Of a DNA stretch of 64,000 bases, positions 46,175-55,564 are shown in pieces. The position numbers and the translations under genes were made by a program. This stretch comes from Sepiola atlantica (taxonomy: Eukaryota > Mollusca > Cephalopoda > Sepiida > Sepiolidae), in the NCBI GenBank assembly GCA_963556195.1, contig OY744551.1, forward strand, positions 12,415,096 to 12,479,095, read 5' to 3'. A model generated the notes under the pieces. It had not been told where the DNA came from. It saw nothing but the letters and a program-made list of their open reading frames with translations, and did no database searches. The first letter of the stretch is position 1, and the number at the start of each line of letters is the position of its first letter.

Positions 46175-49088
46175 TTGTACAATTTTCCTTATAAAAGCCC
46201 AATAATATGCATCATTTTGGTAATTAATTCTACATTTCTCATCTTGAGTGTTATCATCACAACGTTTTGGCAGCTGTACTCTCTTCGAACTCGAGAAATG
46301 TTGTTCAAATAACCACAATTATGGAAATTATCAATCCTTTTGTAAAAATTAATAAATACCAATAATATATGTATTGGTATTGATGAATCGGAATTACATT
46401 CCAGTATTATAAAATCTCCTCCTCACTTTACTTATTAAGTGATTGCATAGAATTTAATATTTATTTATCTGCCTCCCACAGCTGTAAGATATGACAAAAA
46501 GTCGGAAAGTAGGATGTGATAAGTCAGCACCGTTAAGGAAGAGCACTATGACCTTTAAAAATTGCCTGAGCAGCCCAGTCCGCATTCCCCAGTAGGTGCG
46601 CCTCAGGCGATTAGCAATAAAAGGGTGAAATGGCAAAGCTTGGGAGGGTGGACCTCCTAGAACTGCACAGGACAAACCAATAGACCGGCGTAAATCAAGC
46701 CCCGAAGGCCAAGATAATACCGGTCTATTGGGTGTAGTATCCATCGGAACAGATACTACACTTTCTTCCTAGCCAAAAGGCCGAGATTTACAGAAAAATA
46801 ATACAAAGATAACTAACATATTAGCTATCTAATTTACAGTTTGATAATTCGTACGACGATGAAATAAATAATAGCGTAAATATAATTAGAGAGATTTCAT
46901 ATTATGTATAATTCAATAAACACTTACCATATTCACGGGCCAGATATCTGGCAATGGCCATCGTCTCTGGCATCCTATTGCCACCTTCCATTTCCAAAAC
47001 TGGGACCGTCATGCATGGCATATCTAAAACCAATGAATTACATATATTATATTTTGTGATCAGAATTTCGGCAAAAATAAGTAATACTTAATCTTACTGT
47101 ATTATATAAAATACTTCCGTCTATGTATGTGAGCGAATAAAACTCAGAAACAAACAAATATACAATTTTTAACATTATATAATTCGATACTGTATGACTT
47201 CGAGTAGGTTATGGTAACACATATACTGGAATATTCATCCTCTTTCAGTTCAACAGGGACTGATTTAATGCATGTAATAGGAGGTTAATTTTGTTTACTG
47301 GTATGTGTTCCGAAGACAGCACTGAAACTAGATCACACAATAACGCAACTGATAATAGCTTTATTTCTTTTGTGTGCTTCTTTCATTTTTATTTTTCAAT
47401 TCTCTCACATGGAATGAAGTGTCAGAAAAAGAGAGATAGAGTGAAAGAAAGAAATACAGAGGAGGAACCACACGCACGTTTAGCCAAACTGTTGCTATGA
47501 CTTTTTCAAGAGAAAAAGCTAAAAGTAACACAAAAAAGCCGTTTTCTTAAAACAATAAATATTTCTGTCTTTTTACCGTAAAAATAATTGTCAGGTAAAT
47601 ATTCCTAAAATAAATAAAACGAATGGATACAATTTTTTGAAATGTATTTACTTAAAATTGTACTGTTTTAGTCGACGATACGACGGAATTCGATTGTAGA
47701 ACAATTCTATTTAAAATGGGTAAATCGGAATTTTTTCCTTAGCGACATCATATAAATAATTAATCATGATTGGACGATTTCCTTTTTATAATATGTGAGG
47801 AAGGTGATAACGTACGTATGAAAAAGAAATGCCTTAGCGTATTATTATGTAGATAACAATAAAAAGATTAAAAAGTAAAACCAAAACCTATCCGTCCGTT
47901 ATTTATTTACGAAATTAAAATTCATGCAACAACTATCAATAATTGTTAATTAATGAATGCCGTTTTTCCAAACTCAATATGAAAATATTAGGAAGTTTCA
48001 TTAGATGTCTTGTTAGCTTGGCAGGCCGAGAGCAGGCTCACTGGATTTCGTCGAATATTTGGCGATTGGAAGGCAGAGGGCCGCAAGCAACCAAACCATG
48101 CTGTTTCATAACAGATTTGCGTTCCAACTCATCGCCGATAAGCTCTGCTACCCGCGACTTCCTCAACGGCCTGGGTCTATTAATAGTGTCACGCCATTGT
48201 GGATTGACTTGGCTTTGCAAATACCACTCAATCGCCATTATTCGAGGGAAACGCCTTTGGTCTGCTCTCGGCATGTTAAGCCAGAAGGGCACCCGTTATT
48301 TAAAAATCAGTTTTCTGAGCTTCATTGACATTCATTCATTGACTTGTAGCCAGTGCATCTTCATTGGATTGTCGTTGTTGCAACATCGTTTAGCCTTCTC
48401 GGGTTGCGCCGGTTTTTGTCTGGCCTGCACTGCATCATAAACATGGCGACTCATGCACGGCGGTACTGCGCAAGGTCGAACGAGATGGCTAGCCAATCGC
48501 GATTCCACAATCGAAGGCCGATTACCTGTGGACCTGAGATTCAAGCCAAGTCCTCTTTAATATTTGTTGACCGGGCCCTCAGACGTCCACCGACACTCTT
48601 GCGTTACCAAGATAGAGCCGTAGGGAGATTACATCGTAAATTAGTTCTGCCTCTGGGCCACAACCTAAAACTACAACAGCGTCTGCACTGGAAACCAGCG
48701 GTTAGTTTTGGTCCTTCCATCCCTGCGGCTGTTGGATATTTATCGGCACACTGAAGTGTCACAACAGGCTATAACTGTGGACTATTTTCTACAAAAGAAT
48801 CTAACGACACTTCTTTCCTATAACAGACGCAAGTTACGAAAATTAAACGGATTTTTCGTTAGTAATCAATATGCACCAAAACCAAGCGTGACAAACCGAC
48901 GGACCGAGCCTTTTAAAGAGAAGCGTTGACGCATCTAACGTAAACTGTTACTTACCTTTCTTCAATTTGTCCCATTCGTTGAATTCGAACCTCTTGTCCA
49001 TGTATTTTTGGCCAGCTGCGGCGAACATCATACGAAGGATCTCGGCACGGCCGCGGCCATTGAAGTAGTAGAGAGTGTAGTTAGGCAT
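32169..49088 (-). CDS. S-crystallin gene B (sigma-GST-derived lens protein), complete, six exons
   Basis: Coding exons: 49088-48956, 47023-46928, 41987-41872, 37060-37010, 34325-34218, 32333-32169. Together they are 669 nt, or 222 residues plus TAA. The protein opens [20 protein letters not shown] and ends [12 protein letters not shown]. Tyr8, Trp39, Lys43 and cis-Pro52 are present. The glutathione-site Gln-Ser pair is again Glu-Thr, which suggests weak or no transferase activity (inference). The exon-4 insertion has 17 residues against 19 in gene A. Exon sizes and phases otherwise match gene A exactly, so the two arose by tandem duplication. Introns are 1.9, 4.9, 4.8, 2.7 and 1.9 kb and full of repeats. 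The promoter has TATA, AP-1/ARE-like and GC-box motifs consistent with high lens expression. Which S-crystallin isoform this is cannot be fixed without a database comparison. Confidence 0.95.
32640..33040 (-). pseudogene. LINE C-terminal remnant beside the 15/21-bp array
   Basis: The minus strand gives [20 protein letters not shown] then, after breaks, [14 protein letters not shown]. These are the YC.HIW and FH..SF.P.T..LWN blocks of CR1-like LINEs. It lies in intron 5 of gene B. Confidence 0.75.
33110..33835. repeat. 15/21-bp minisatellite, 0.7 kb
   Basis: Units ATGGAGACTGTTTTA (15 bp, METVL) and a 21-bp form carrying an added CAATTT (METVFNL) alternate in sets of two to four. All periods are multiples of three and the monomer lacks stops on both strands. 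Hence 250-residue open frames occur in both directions; neither has a plausible gene context. Confidence 0.97.
34083..34175. repeat. (CT)n(TA)n compound microsatellite, 45 bp from exon 5 of gene B
   Basis: CT/TTCT repeats followed by (TA)n, just downstream of the exon 5 donor. Confidence 0.95.
34218..34325 (-). CDS. S-crystallin B exon 5
   Basis: 108 nt with a TTTCAG acceptor and a CAG/GTAAGT donor. The protein matches gene A exon 5 at 35 of 36 residues. Confidence 0.95.
34440..34535. repeat. Short tandem AAACAAAAATATATAATTAT repeat
   Basis: About four units of AAACAAAAATATATAATTAT with small changes, in intron 4 of gene B. Confidence 0.85.
34690..34990. mobile_element. Probable tRNA-like SINE fragments, head to head
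   Basis: Minus strand 34770-34695 has a B-box-like GATTCGATCCC. Plus strand 34798-34990 has a head with CGAGTTAAAATCCAGG. The box matches are weak. Confidence 0.4.
35700..35895 (-). mobile_element. tRNA-derived SINE
   Basis: The minus strand starts near 35883 with GTAGCATAATGGTAAGAAC (A-box-like), then GGGTTTAATCCTTG (B-box-like). The body contains the AGTGGAGTAAT segment also seen near 12130. Confidence 0.65.
36141..36235 (-). mobile_element. 5S rRNA-like segment, copy 2
   Basis: The plus strand has GCCTGGTCTTCC, GTCACCCATCTGTTACTGAC, CAGG and TGCTTTACTTAGGTGA. These are in the same order as the reverse complement of 5S rRNA. Diverged, in intron 4 of gene B. Confidence 0.6.
36362..36744. 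mobile_element. Tc1/mariner-type MITE, copy 2 (intron 4 of gene B)
   Basis: 383 bp; ends CAGGGTGGGCAAAAATAAGG and CCTTATTTTGGCCCACCCTA, with flanking TA. Almost identical to 14120-14496 in the interior apart from small indels. Confidence 0.88.
36956..36990 (+). promoter_or_regulatory. Paired CRE palindromes plus TATA-like motif
   Basis: TGACGTCA at 36956-36963 and 36968-36975, then CTATATAAG near 36981, about 20 bp from the exon 4 donor of gene B. The match is exact; promoter function is only inferred. Confidence 0.3.
37010..37060 (-). CDS. S-crystallin B exon 4 (crystallin-specific insertion)
   Basis: 51 nt, 17 codons, phase 0. It encodes [17 protein letters not shown], a polar flexible loop with two residues fewer than gene A. 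The acceptor is TTTTTCAG and the donor GTAAGT. Confidence 0.94.
37185..37256 (-). repeat. SINE tail, inverted
   Basis: Reverse complement of the CAAGAACAGTAGTCCGAATA tail, immediately left of a forward full copy. Confidence 0.65.
37257..37575 (+). mobile_element. tRNA-headed SINE, fullest copy
   Basis: A-box ACCCGTGGCGCAGTAG and B-box TGTTCAATCC. The body has CACCTGAAGAAGGTCGGAGG and the tail CAAGAACAGTAGTCCGAATA. In intron 3 of gene B. The frames over it are not genes. Confidence 0.75.
37877..40222. repeat. 45-bp satellite derived from a LINE coding segment
   Basis: About 52 head-to-tail 45-bp units (plus strand [15 protein letters not shown], minus strand [15 protein letters not shown]). 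The rare variant [17 protein letters not shown] aligns with the LINE C-terminal block FFPRTARLWNSLPASCF. LINE sequence flanks both ends: 40223-40740 upstream (minus strand) and, past the array, [10 protein letters not shown] at 37885-37855. That corresponds to PDSTDMQLFK in the 8903-9379 LINE. The 780-residue open frames on both strands result from the period being a multiple of three. Confidence 0.93.
40223..40740 (-). pseudogene. LINE remnant upstream of the 45-bp array
   Basis: Minus-strand frames include [20 protein letters not shown] and [20 protein letters not shown]. They parallel, block by block, the LINE at 8903-9600 ([23 protein letters not shown]). Stops and shifts throughout. Confidence 0.8.
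41100..41560 (-). pseudogene. LINE 3' remnant, intron 3 of gene B
   Basis: Nucleotide similarity to 12300-12480 (TAGTTCTTGGAAATAATTAC, TGATGAAGACTACAAGACCT). Heavily degraded. Confidence 0.5.
41704..41777. repeat. (TA)n 95 bp past exon 3 of gene B
   Basis: 74 bp of TA. Gene A has (TA)n at the equivalent place, 56 bp past its exon 3. Confidence 0.97.
41872..41987 (-). CDS. S-crystallin B exon 3
   Basis: 116 nt with a TTTACAG acceptor and a GTGAGT donor. The protein is identical to gene A exon 3 except Phe for Tyr at the second residue. The handful of nucleotide differences between the two exons are otherwise synonymous. Confidence 0.95.
42708..42780. repeat. (TAA)n microsatellite
   Basis: About 24 trinucleotide units, the left border of the 42781-43085 element. 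Confidence 0.97.
42781..43085 (+). mobile_element. Trinucleotide-flanked dispersed element, copy 1
   Basis: About 300 bp with GACCTCCACTGGAAGAGTGT, GAGGAGGCTTGTTGTCACTC and a CAATGACCTTTGTGATAACT end. It is bordered by (TAA)n and (CTA)n(TAA)n. An inverted copy is at 43560-43865. Confidence 0.8.
43085..43172. repeat. (CTA)n(TAA)n microsatellite
   Basis: Compound trinucleotide tract. Confidence 0.95.
43437..43556. repeat. (TTA)n microsatellite
   Basis: Interrupted TTA/ATT repeats, the left border of the inverted element copy. Confidence 0.95.
43560..43865 (-). mobile_element. Trinucleotide-flanked dispersed element, copy 2 (inverted)
   Basis: Starts GGAGTTATCACACAGGTCAT, the reverse complement of the copy 1 end. 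Contains GAGTGACAACAAGTCTCCTC, and GCTCTTCAGTGGAGGTCTGG near its right end. Followed by (ATT)n at 43921-43995. Confidence 0.8.
43921..43995. repeat. (ATT)n microsatellite
   Basis: About 25 units, preceded by three imperfect GTCAGCCTATGCTTG repeats at 43872-43920. Confidence 0.95.
44620..45110 (-). repeat. Dispersed repeat, inverted copy of 1890-2820
   Basis: Reverse complement holds GGAGATGGGGCATCCTACCG, CACTCGGTTCACCGGGTATA and TGACAAACCCCTGTACAG, in the order seen at 1890-2820. A (TA)n at 44825-44857 interrupts it. Confidence 0.75.
45313..45707. mobile_element. Foldback element with ~130-bp inverted arms
   Basis: The left arm (45313-45447) reads CCATGATAAATGGCAGTATA and onward. The right arm (45577-45707) is its reverse complement (CAGTATACTGGCATTTTTCA) with few mismatches, around a ~130-bp centre. 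No open frame. Confidence 0.85.
45830..46120. repeat. Probable dispersed repeat, ending in (TA)n
   Basis: Contains (CGTA)n at 45897-45912 and a terminal AGGGATAGAGCGCTCTTGCG run before (TA)n 46124-46167. No partner copy found in the window. Confidence 0.35.
46463..46789 (-). mobile_element. U2 snRNA-headed SINE-like element, copy 2
   Basis: The minus strand starts near 46787 with AATCTCGGCCTTTTGGCTAG, then GTGTAGTATCTGTTC and ACACCC. The body has an 11-bp perfect stem, CAATAGACCGG (46678-46688) with CCGGTCTATTG (46720-46730), around a CTTCGGGG loop region. In intron 2 of gene B. Confidence 0.83.
46928..47023 (-). CDS. S-crystallin B exon 2
   Basis: 96 nt with a TTTTAG acceptor and a GTAAGT donor. 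It encodes VPVLEMEGG and [16 protein letters not shown]; the Pro52 motif is intact and the 64/65 pair is Glu-Thr. Confidence 0.95.
48000..48925. other. GC-richer island of unknown origin in intron 1 of gene B
   Basis: Ninety to 165-residue frames occur on both strands but none has recognisable motifs, and they overlap one another. Base composition differs clearly from the AT-rich intron around it, suggesting an inserted element. No terminal repeats or RT/DDE motifs were seen. Confidence 0.4.
48956..49088 (-). CDS. S-crystallin B exon 1
   Basis: 133 nt, the same length as gene A exon 1. The ATG is at 49088 and the donor GTAAGT is in phase 1. Tyr8, Trp39 and Lys43 are present. Confidence 0.95.
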
Positions 49089-49206
49089 GGTGTATGGTTG
49101 ATGTGGGCCTTGTGATTCACAAAAGACGAGATAAGAGAGATGGTGTGTCTGGGTATGTCTTCGACTTTAAGTCGCGTCTGCGTGTCGATACATTTTAGGC
49201 TGAGAA

Positions 49207-49213
49207 TTTATAG
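49207..49213 (-). promoter_or_regulatory. TATA box of S-crystallin B
   Basis: TATAAAT on the minus strand, about 120 bp upstream of the ATG. It implies transcription starts near 49180 with an unspliced leader of roughly 90-95 nt. Confidence 0.8.
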
Positions 49214-49221
49214 CCAAAATG

Positions 49222-49228
49222 TGACTCA
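49222..49228 (-). promoter_or_regulatory. AP-1/ARE-like site of S-crystallin B
   Basis: TGACTCA (TGAGTCA on the other strand), 9 bp upstream of the TATA box. GTGACTCAGT matches the antioxidant-response consensus RTGACNNNGC at all but the last base. From established work, squid S-crystallin promoters depend on overlapping AP-1/ARE sequences near TATA. The position here agrees with that. Confidence 0.75.
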
Positions 49229-49242
49229 GTTTTCTTTTGTTT

Positions 49243-49250
49243 CCCGCCCC
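49243..49250 (-). promoter_or_regulatory. GC box upstream of S-crystallin B
   Basis: GGGGCGGG on the minus strand, 14 bp upstream of the AP-1 site. It is an Sp1-type motif in otherwise AT-rich DNA. Confidence 0.45.
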
Positions 49251-49482
49251 GAAACGGGTAACCAATTTTAATTCCAGCTGCGACCATACAACAATCGCAA
49301 CAATTGCAATTTTTTGCGACGTAATTGTGCAACATTAAAAGACAAAGTGCAAAAAGACATTTGCTGTAGGAACCAGAGCCAAAGTGGAATTTAATTACAT
49401 TATTGTGTAAACAATAGCATTTAATTAAATTATATTAGAATTTCATTGTACTATAGACTGAACAATAGCATTTTGGGTACAT

Positions 49483-49490
<8 letters not shown>

Positions 49491-49540
<50 letters not shown>

Positions 49541-49766
49541 ATATATGTGTGTGCGCGCGCGTGTGTGTGTGTATAGAGAATGAAAAAAGAAAATACTTTT
49601 CTAATATTTGTACTTGTGTGTTATTTCTTCAGACGAATCATCCTGAAGAAGTCTTCAAATAAAGACGAACGTTGATGAATACATAAATAATATTTTTGGT
49701 TTTCGTTTTTGTGACATTTTCATATTAGTTCAATTTTTTTCACATGTATTTATATATATATATACA

Positions 49767-49860
<94 letters not shown>
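49491..49860. repeat. TA/TG compound microsatellites
   Basis: (TA)n(TG)n(CG) at 49491-49574 and (TA)n(TG)n at 49752-49860. Confidence 0.95.
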
Positions 49861-49861
<1 letters not shown>

Positions 49862-50122
49862 ATATAATTACTTAATAATAAACATTTAATTATTATCTAC
49901 ATACGCATACGTTTACCTTTTGCGGAAACTTAAGTGTGCATATAATTGTTCAAACCGGTCGCACGGTTCGAATACCGGAATACGAGTCACCTTTGACTAA
50001 ATTCCGAGCGCTCAAACCAATAAGGCCAATTCTAAACCTTACACGAGAAGTAGAGAATTTTATGTCAAATGAGGTGAACAAACATAATCAGCCGTCTTAA
50101 CAGTGTTCAACAAATAACGTAG

Positions 50123-50160
<38 letters not shown>

Positions 50161-50494
50161 TTATTTATTTTGGTACAGAAAAATTAGTACAACATTCGTA
50201 CCATCGGTTTCAAGCACAGAAGGACCCAGCCATCTGGCTCTCTTCAGCTTCTGTTGTCATCTCTGACAGATGACAATAGAAGCTGAAAGTAGCTAACACG
50301 AGGAAGCAGTCAGACACGCTTCACCTTCCTCTATACCGCGTCGCTAATGGGAGAGAGGGAGAGAGTGGGTTAATAAGTCAATATTTTCTCTTTGCATTAC
50401 TATTTCTTACGACCTGTATATATTTCCGTCGTCGTCTTAAAGTAACGATCATTCTCTCTTTAGGTTTTATAATTTATACTTTTTGTATTAATTA

Positions 50495-51140
50495 CTTTAA
50501 TTGGTCCCCCGATTTATAAAATCGGGGGCCATATGTCTTGAGGAATGTCTGTCCGTCCGTCCGTCCGTCCGTCCGTCCGTCCAGATTTTTCTCCGCAACG
50601 ATCCATTGAATTTTTCTGAAATTTTGCATGAAGTTGTAACTTTGTTCAGGTAAGAAAGGGACATTCTCCGATTTTTGAAAAAAATTTGGTTAGCCCCCAG
50701 GGGGTCAAAAGGCCCCGATGTGCAAAAAATGACATTTTTTGCCCTATAACTTTTAATCCATCCATTCAATTTCTCTGAAACTTGGCCAAAATGTGGAGGC
50801 AATTGTTCCTTATAGAAAATAAGTATTGCTGCCCTTGGAAAAAATCTGGTTCGCAACCCCAGGGGATCAAAAGCCCCCAAAATGGCAAAAAATGACCCTT
50901 TTCTCCCATAACGTTTGATCCAACCATTCAATTTTTCTGAAACTTGGTCAAAATGTAGAGGCAATTGTTTGTGATATAAAATGAGCATCCTTGACCTCAG
51001 AAAAATTCTGGTTCGCGCCCCCACGAGGTCAAAGGGGCATCAAAAATGCCCCAAATTGCCCAAATTTATTGCATTTAACACTCGCCACATCAAGTCACAT
51101 ACAAAGGGGAACCACGCACGCACGGCTTGTTTAGATTGCA
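50495..51140 (-). mobile_element. Dispersed element with (GTCC)n and internal repeats, copy 1
   Basis: Begins GGTCCCCCGATTTATAAAAT, then (GTCC)7 and three related ~120-bp units containing CTGAAACTTGG and AGGCAATTGTT. Ends with CACTCGCCACATCAAGTCAC. Inverted copy at 59999-60615. Confidence 0.85.
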
Positions 51141-51197
51141 CTAACCCGTTTTGATGGTAATATAGGAGTAATAAATAAAAAAAACTTTTGCATTTAG

Positions 51198-51199
<2 letters not shown>

Positions 51200-51243
<44 letters not shown>

Positions 51244-51505
51244 GTTATTATTATTAGTTCACACTGTATAATATAATGTGTATATATTTTCAGTATTTAC
51301 TTAAACAGTGCTCAATACGTGAGTAGAGCTTGGCAGTAAAGTATTAAAATATATTTATGGCAATTAAGCGACATATACGCGTCTATTTTTTCTTCCAGAA
51401 GAATAACTTCCTGCTGAAATTAAACATGGACGCCTCTGTGTAGCTTACTTGCCGTAGATATATTTGAATACTATATATATGTAATAGCTTACTCACACAC
51501 ATACA

Positions 51506-51542
<37 letters not shown>

Positions 51543-52994
51543 TTATGCTAGTTCGCTATCGTTTCGCAAAGTTCGTTACTTGAGATACTTAATAAACATT
51601 TTATTCATAAGTTTCTTATGAACAGAAGAGGCAATTTTCTCGCATTTATTCACATAATCAGTAAGCATTAATATTTTAGTACTTTTGATACATTTTTATT
51701 TATCTTTTTAATAAGATTTTAAAGAAATTAAAAAAAGAGAAGTCAGTTCCTCTGTGGTATGGTATGTGTGTGTGCGTTGAGGGGCTATTTTAAACTTTAG
51801 TTTAGCAACGAGTAGGAACTTGTTGAAAAGGCAGCCCCTCTTAAAAAAAGTCTGGAAACAAATATTTAAATGCGAAACGTTTATTCACCGGAACACAGCT
51901 ATCATTGCATTAAAAATCAATAAAAAAGAAAACATTGCGGCTCTAATCGGCATTACTACGATGTTTAGGTCAATTAAATCTGAATTATCTCTCTTTACCG
52001 ATAAACCTTTAATTTATTTTTTAAAAACGAAAATGCTCGATGAATTTCCGTAAATTTTTATGTTTTGTCTTTTTTACCTTAATAGGAAAGTACATAATAA
52101 AGATTTGTGCTATTTTCATTTTAAGGGCAATTACAAGATAAACATAGCCATTTATTCATATAACTTAATATTATAATGTTGGTAATGTTTATACTACTTT
52201 ATTTATATGATATGGGTTATTCGTTGTACTGTTCTCATCTTGAGTGTTATTCTCACAACTTTGGAGAATAAAACTCAAGATGAGAACAGTAGACCGAATA
52301 ATTTAAATAATAAAAATTATCAATCCTCATCTCGAAAATTCTAAAACATAAATTATTTATCTTTAATAGGATACCGTGAAGAAATTAAAAGAAGGAAATT
52401 AATTCTCCTGTGCGATCGTTTCTGTGTGCTCTATTTTCACTTACAATTTTTCATTAAATTTAAAACCAAAAAGAACGTTGGCCGCTAACGGTGACCCCCT
52501 GCACATTTCATGTGACGGCACTAACGGGAGGGAGACGGGGATAGTGACAGAGATGTAGAACGGGAGAGTGGTAGGTCAGTCAGTCGATCACCTTCTCCTC
52601 CTTCTGAACTCTTGCCTCGTCTATCTTTCTTTGTAGTAAGTTTAATTTAAATAACCTCCCTTGAAAATTACTCAGCACATATTTTATGAAAGGGTTCATA
52701 ATTTATCCCTTTTTTATTAAATCGCTTAAATTTATCATTGTTCACAAAATATTGCATATACATGGAACACATGGAACGATAAAATCTCGAATGAATAACA
52801 ACAAAAAATTAATTTGTTGTAGACTGTTTTAAAAAGTAGTTATGCTAATTAGACAAATATGTGAACGTCGATTGGTCTTTCCTTTGTACTATGTATACAG
52901 TATTAAAAATAATTTGTATTATTGATATAAATAACATTAACCCGTTTTTATTGTAATGTAGGATTGATGAATGAAAAAAAACGTTCAATTTATT

Positions 52995-53081
<87 letters not shown>

Positions 53082-53150
53082 ATAAAACATCAATGTGAAA
53101 TATATATTTTTATGTATTTCCACAATTAATTTTCTATATTTTGACGTTAG
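51200..53150. other. Gene-free, microsatellite-rich
   Basis: (TA)n at 51202-51241, 51507-51540 and 52998-53060. The 77-residue frame at 51820 has no recognisable domain or partner. Confidence 0.5.
52219..52299. repeat. 36-bp inverted repeat of the SINE tail
   Basis: Arms 52219-52254 and 52264-52299 (ACTGTTCTCATCTTGAGT and ACTCAAGATGAGAACAGT) around a 9-nt spacer. Confidence 0.85.
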
Positions 53151-53179
53151 GAATATCAATTTTCCCTTATATAGAAAAA

Positions 53180-53530
53180 AAATTTTTTTTTTCAAGAAAG
53201 GAGAACAAAACTTTCGACCATAACCCTACGGCCTTCGTCAGTGTACTGAAGAATTGTGGGTGCACGGTGAGTGGTGGGTAGTGGCAGTAGGAGAAACAAA
53301 GGGAAAAAACAGTGAAATGATGATCACGCAGGTGTCTATCTCTATAGTCGAGTAGACCATACATTTGTTCCATGTGTGACCTGGCATGAGGGTGTGCATA
53401 GATGGATAAGCGGCTAAAAATACGATACACGTTTCCACGCATACACACTAAGACACCTGCACACTGACCGGCGCCCATCAACTCACAAACACACATGCGC
53501 ACAGACAGGCATATCTCCATACAACCACAT
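53180..53530. repeat. Possible retroelement-derived GC-richer segment
   Basis: Contains CCCTACGGCCTTCGTCAGTG, a motif of the CTGAAGAAGGCCGNAGGGTN type common in metazoan retroelements. No motif-bearing open frame. Confidence 0.35.
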
Positions 53531-53699
53531 AACAGGGAAAAGAGAAGGGAGAACCGCGATTAGGGTGGTCAGACAAATTGTCTGGAGTAATTTAAAATTA
53601 GAGTAGGGGTGTGAAGTTTAGAAGGCGGAGTGTGCGTGAACTTTGAAACATGAAAGAATAAAAAAAATGAAAAATAAATAAAAGTGAATGAAAATAAAA

Positions 53700-55090
53700 A
53701 AAATTAAAAATGTTCACGCACACATACGCGCATTCATGTGGAGAGAGGGGGAGGTATATACAGTTATATGTGTGTAGGCATATATATGTATACACGCACA
53801 CCCAGAAAGGCGTACGTGCACACACCTATTTATGTGTGTAGGCATATACATGCATACTCGCTCGCCCACAAGGGCATACGTGTACACACATATATATTGA
53901 GAGAGGCAGAGGGGGTGTGTGCGTGTTTGTGTGTGTGTGAGAGAGAGATGGAGGGGATAGACAGATGAATGGATGCAACCTACTGTTTTAAAATGTTGTT
54001 GGTCAGTTCGTGTTTTTGTAAAAAGTGTACTTGCTAAGAAGTCCCAGATCTCTATTAAGTCCTAATGTGTGCGTGTTTAGTTTCAGGATAACTTTGGCCT
54101 CATATTTCCTTCTGTGTTTTTGTGATTTGAATTTGGAGGCTAGGAGAATGCCTTTCATGTTGTAGGATTTAAAAAAGAACTGAATGTATGCATGTGTGTG
54201 TGTGTGTGTGTGTGTGTCATATCACATATCTATCATGAAAGCTGTGCAACGTTCTCGCTTTGGAGGTTAGACACATGAAGATCAAAAACGTGTTCACGGT
54301 TGTTTTTGATGACATGCGTAATAATTTGTGGATGTTTATTAAGTCATTTACTAGACATCAGAGATTTAATGGATCCAAGCAGGGGTTAGACATATTGTCA
54401 TTGTTACTGTCGTTCGTTTAGCTATTGTTTGATACATTGTTTGCATCCATCGGATTGATGTTAAGGACGCTGATAGCTTAGGCCATTTGTGGTGCGAGTA
54501 ACTGATTCTAGTATGGGAGATGGATAATGTCAATGATTTAAGGGGTAATCTCAGATGAAACAAGCTGAGGTTTAAGCTGTAGTTGTTTCAGATGTATTCA
54601 GATCGGGTCTAGTGATAGAGTTTACAGGGGGAGTCAAAAGATTATGGCTAAATGGAGAGGACTGGGGAGCCAGACTGATGCGTATTGCAGGAAGAAGACA
54701 TATTTAGGAAATTGAGAGTATTCCGGATTCGAGGTTGAATTTGCAGCTAGACAGTACATGCATTTACCAAATCTTTATGTATACGGTGATTTTCTAACGG
54801 GCAGAGGTATTTGTCATAGCAGTTACATTTGTGCTGGTAATGGGAGTTGAGGACTGGGGTTGTTTCATTTTTTTATCAGAAGTAACTATTATTTGTGCTA
54901 GGTCAGCCATGGTAGAATAATAGTTATAACTTATATTTGTATTCAGTATTGAACTATATTTGCGTGGTTGTTTGAATCAATTTTCAATTATTTTAAAGAA
55001 TTTTTTGCGTATATTAATTTTTACGTTCGGACTAGAGGGTGGTGTGAACCATAGTCTTATTTCCGTTTATTAGGTTTATATGGGGTTCGT
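53700..55090. other. Gene-free, GT/CA-rich
   Basis: A 36-bp-scale imperfect repeat of TGTGTAGGCATATA (53770-53860), (GA)n and (TG)n tracts (53920-53950, 54191-54218). No coding signal. Confidence 0.5.
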
Positions 55091-55564
55091 TGTTGGACAG
55101 AGTATAAAAGTATTGTGTATGCTGCGTATACTATGTTTAAATCATGTGGTGACTCGTCGAATCCGTATGTAAAACTATTCATTAACTCGACTCTGCAACG
55201 CTGTCTCTTGCATCGAAATACATTTATAGCTAAAAATAAAACACAACCCAAACAGCAAGTTAAAACAAACCAGCAGATGGCAACTGACTCGTGGAAATAG
55301 CAATGACAATTAGGACTTAAACACATTAAATGATCGGTTGGATTTGATTTCGAACTAGGTGCACCTATTCCGCGTTGCTCGGGAATCTTTTCAGTTTGAA
55401 ATTAGTTTCACTGTTGTTGTTTTTTAACAATGTTGTTTTTTACTAATTATATTTAAATATGATAATCAAATTATTAATTAAACAAAATTATTATAAAACT
55501 ATAACCAATATTTGGTATGGTAATGTGGTTTCGTATTTTTAAATATAATTGTTTTAATGTAAAA

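Noticed and set aside
47943..48754. 165- and 133-residue frames as a nested gene
   Set aside because: Overlapping frames on both strands, no recognisable motif; kept only as an unexplained island.
51820..52053. 77-residue Lys-rich frame
   Set aside because: No homology recognised, AT-rich context, no splice or promoter signal.
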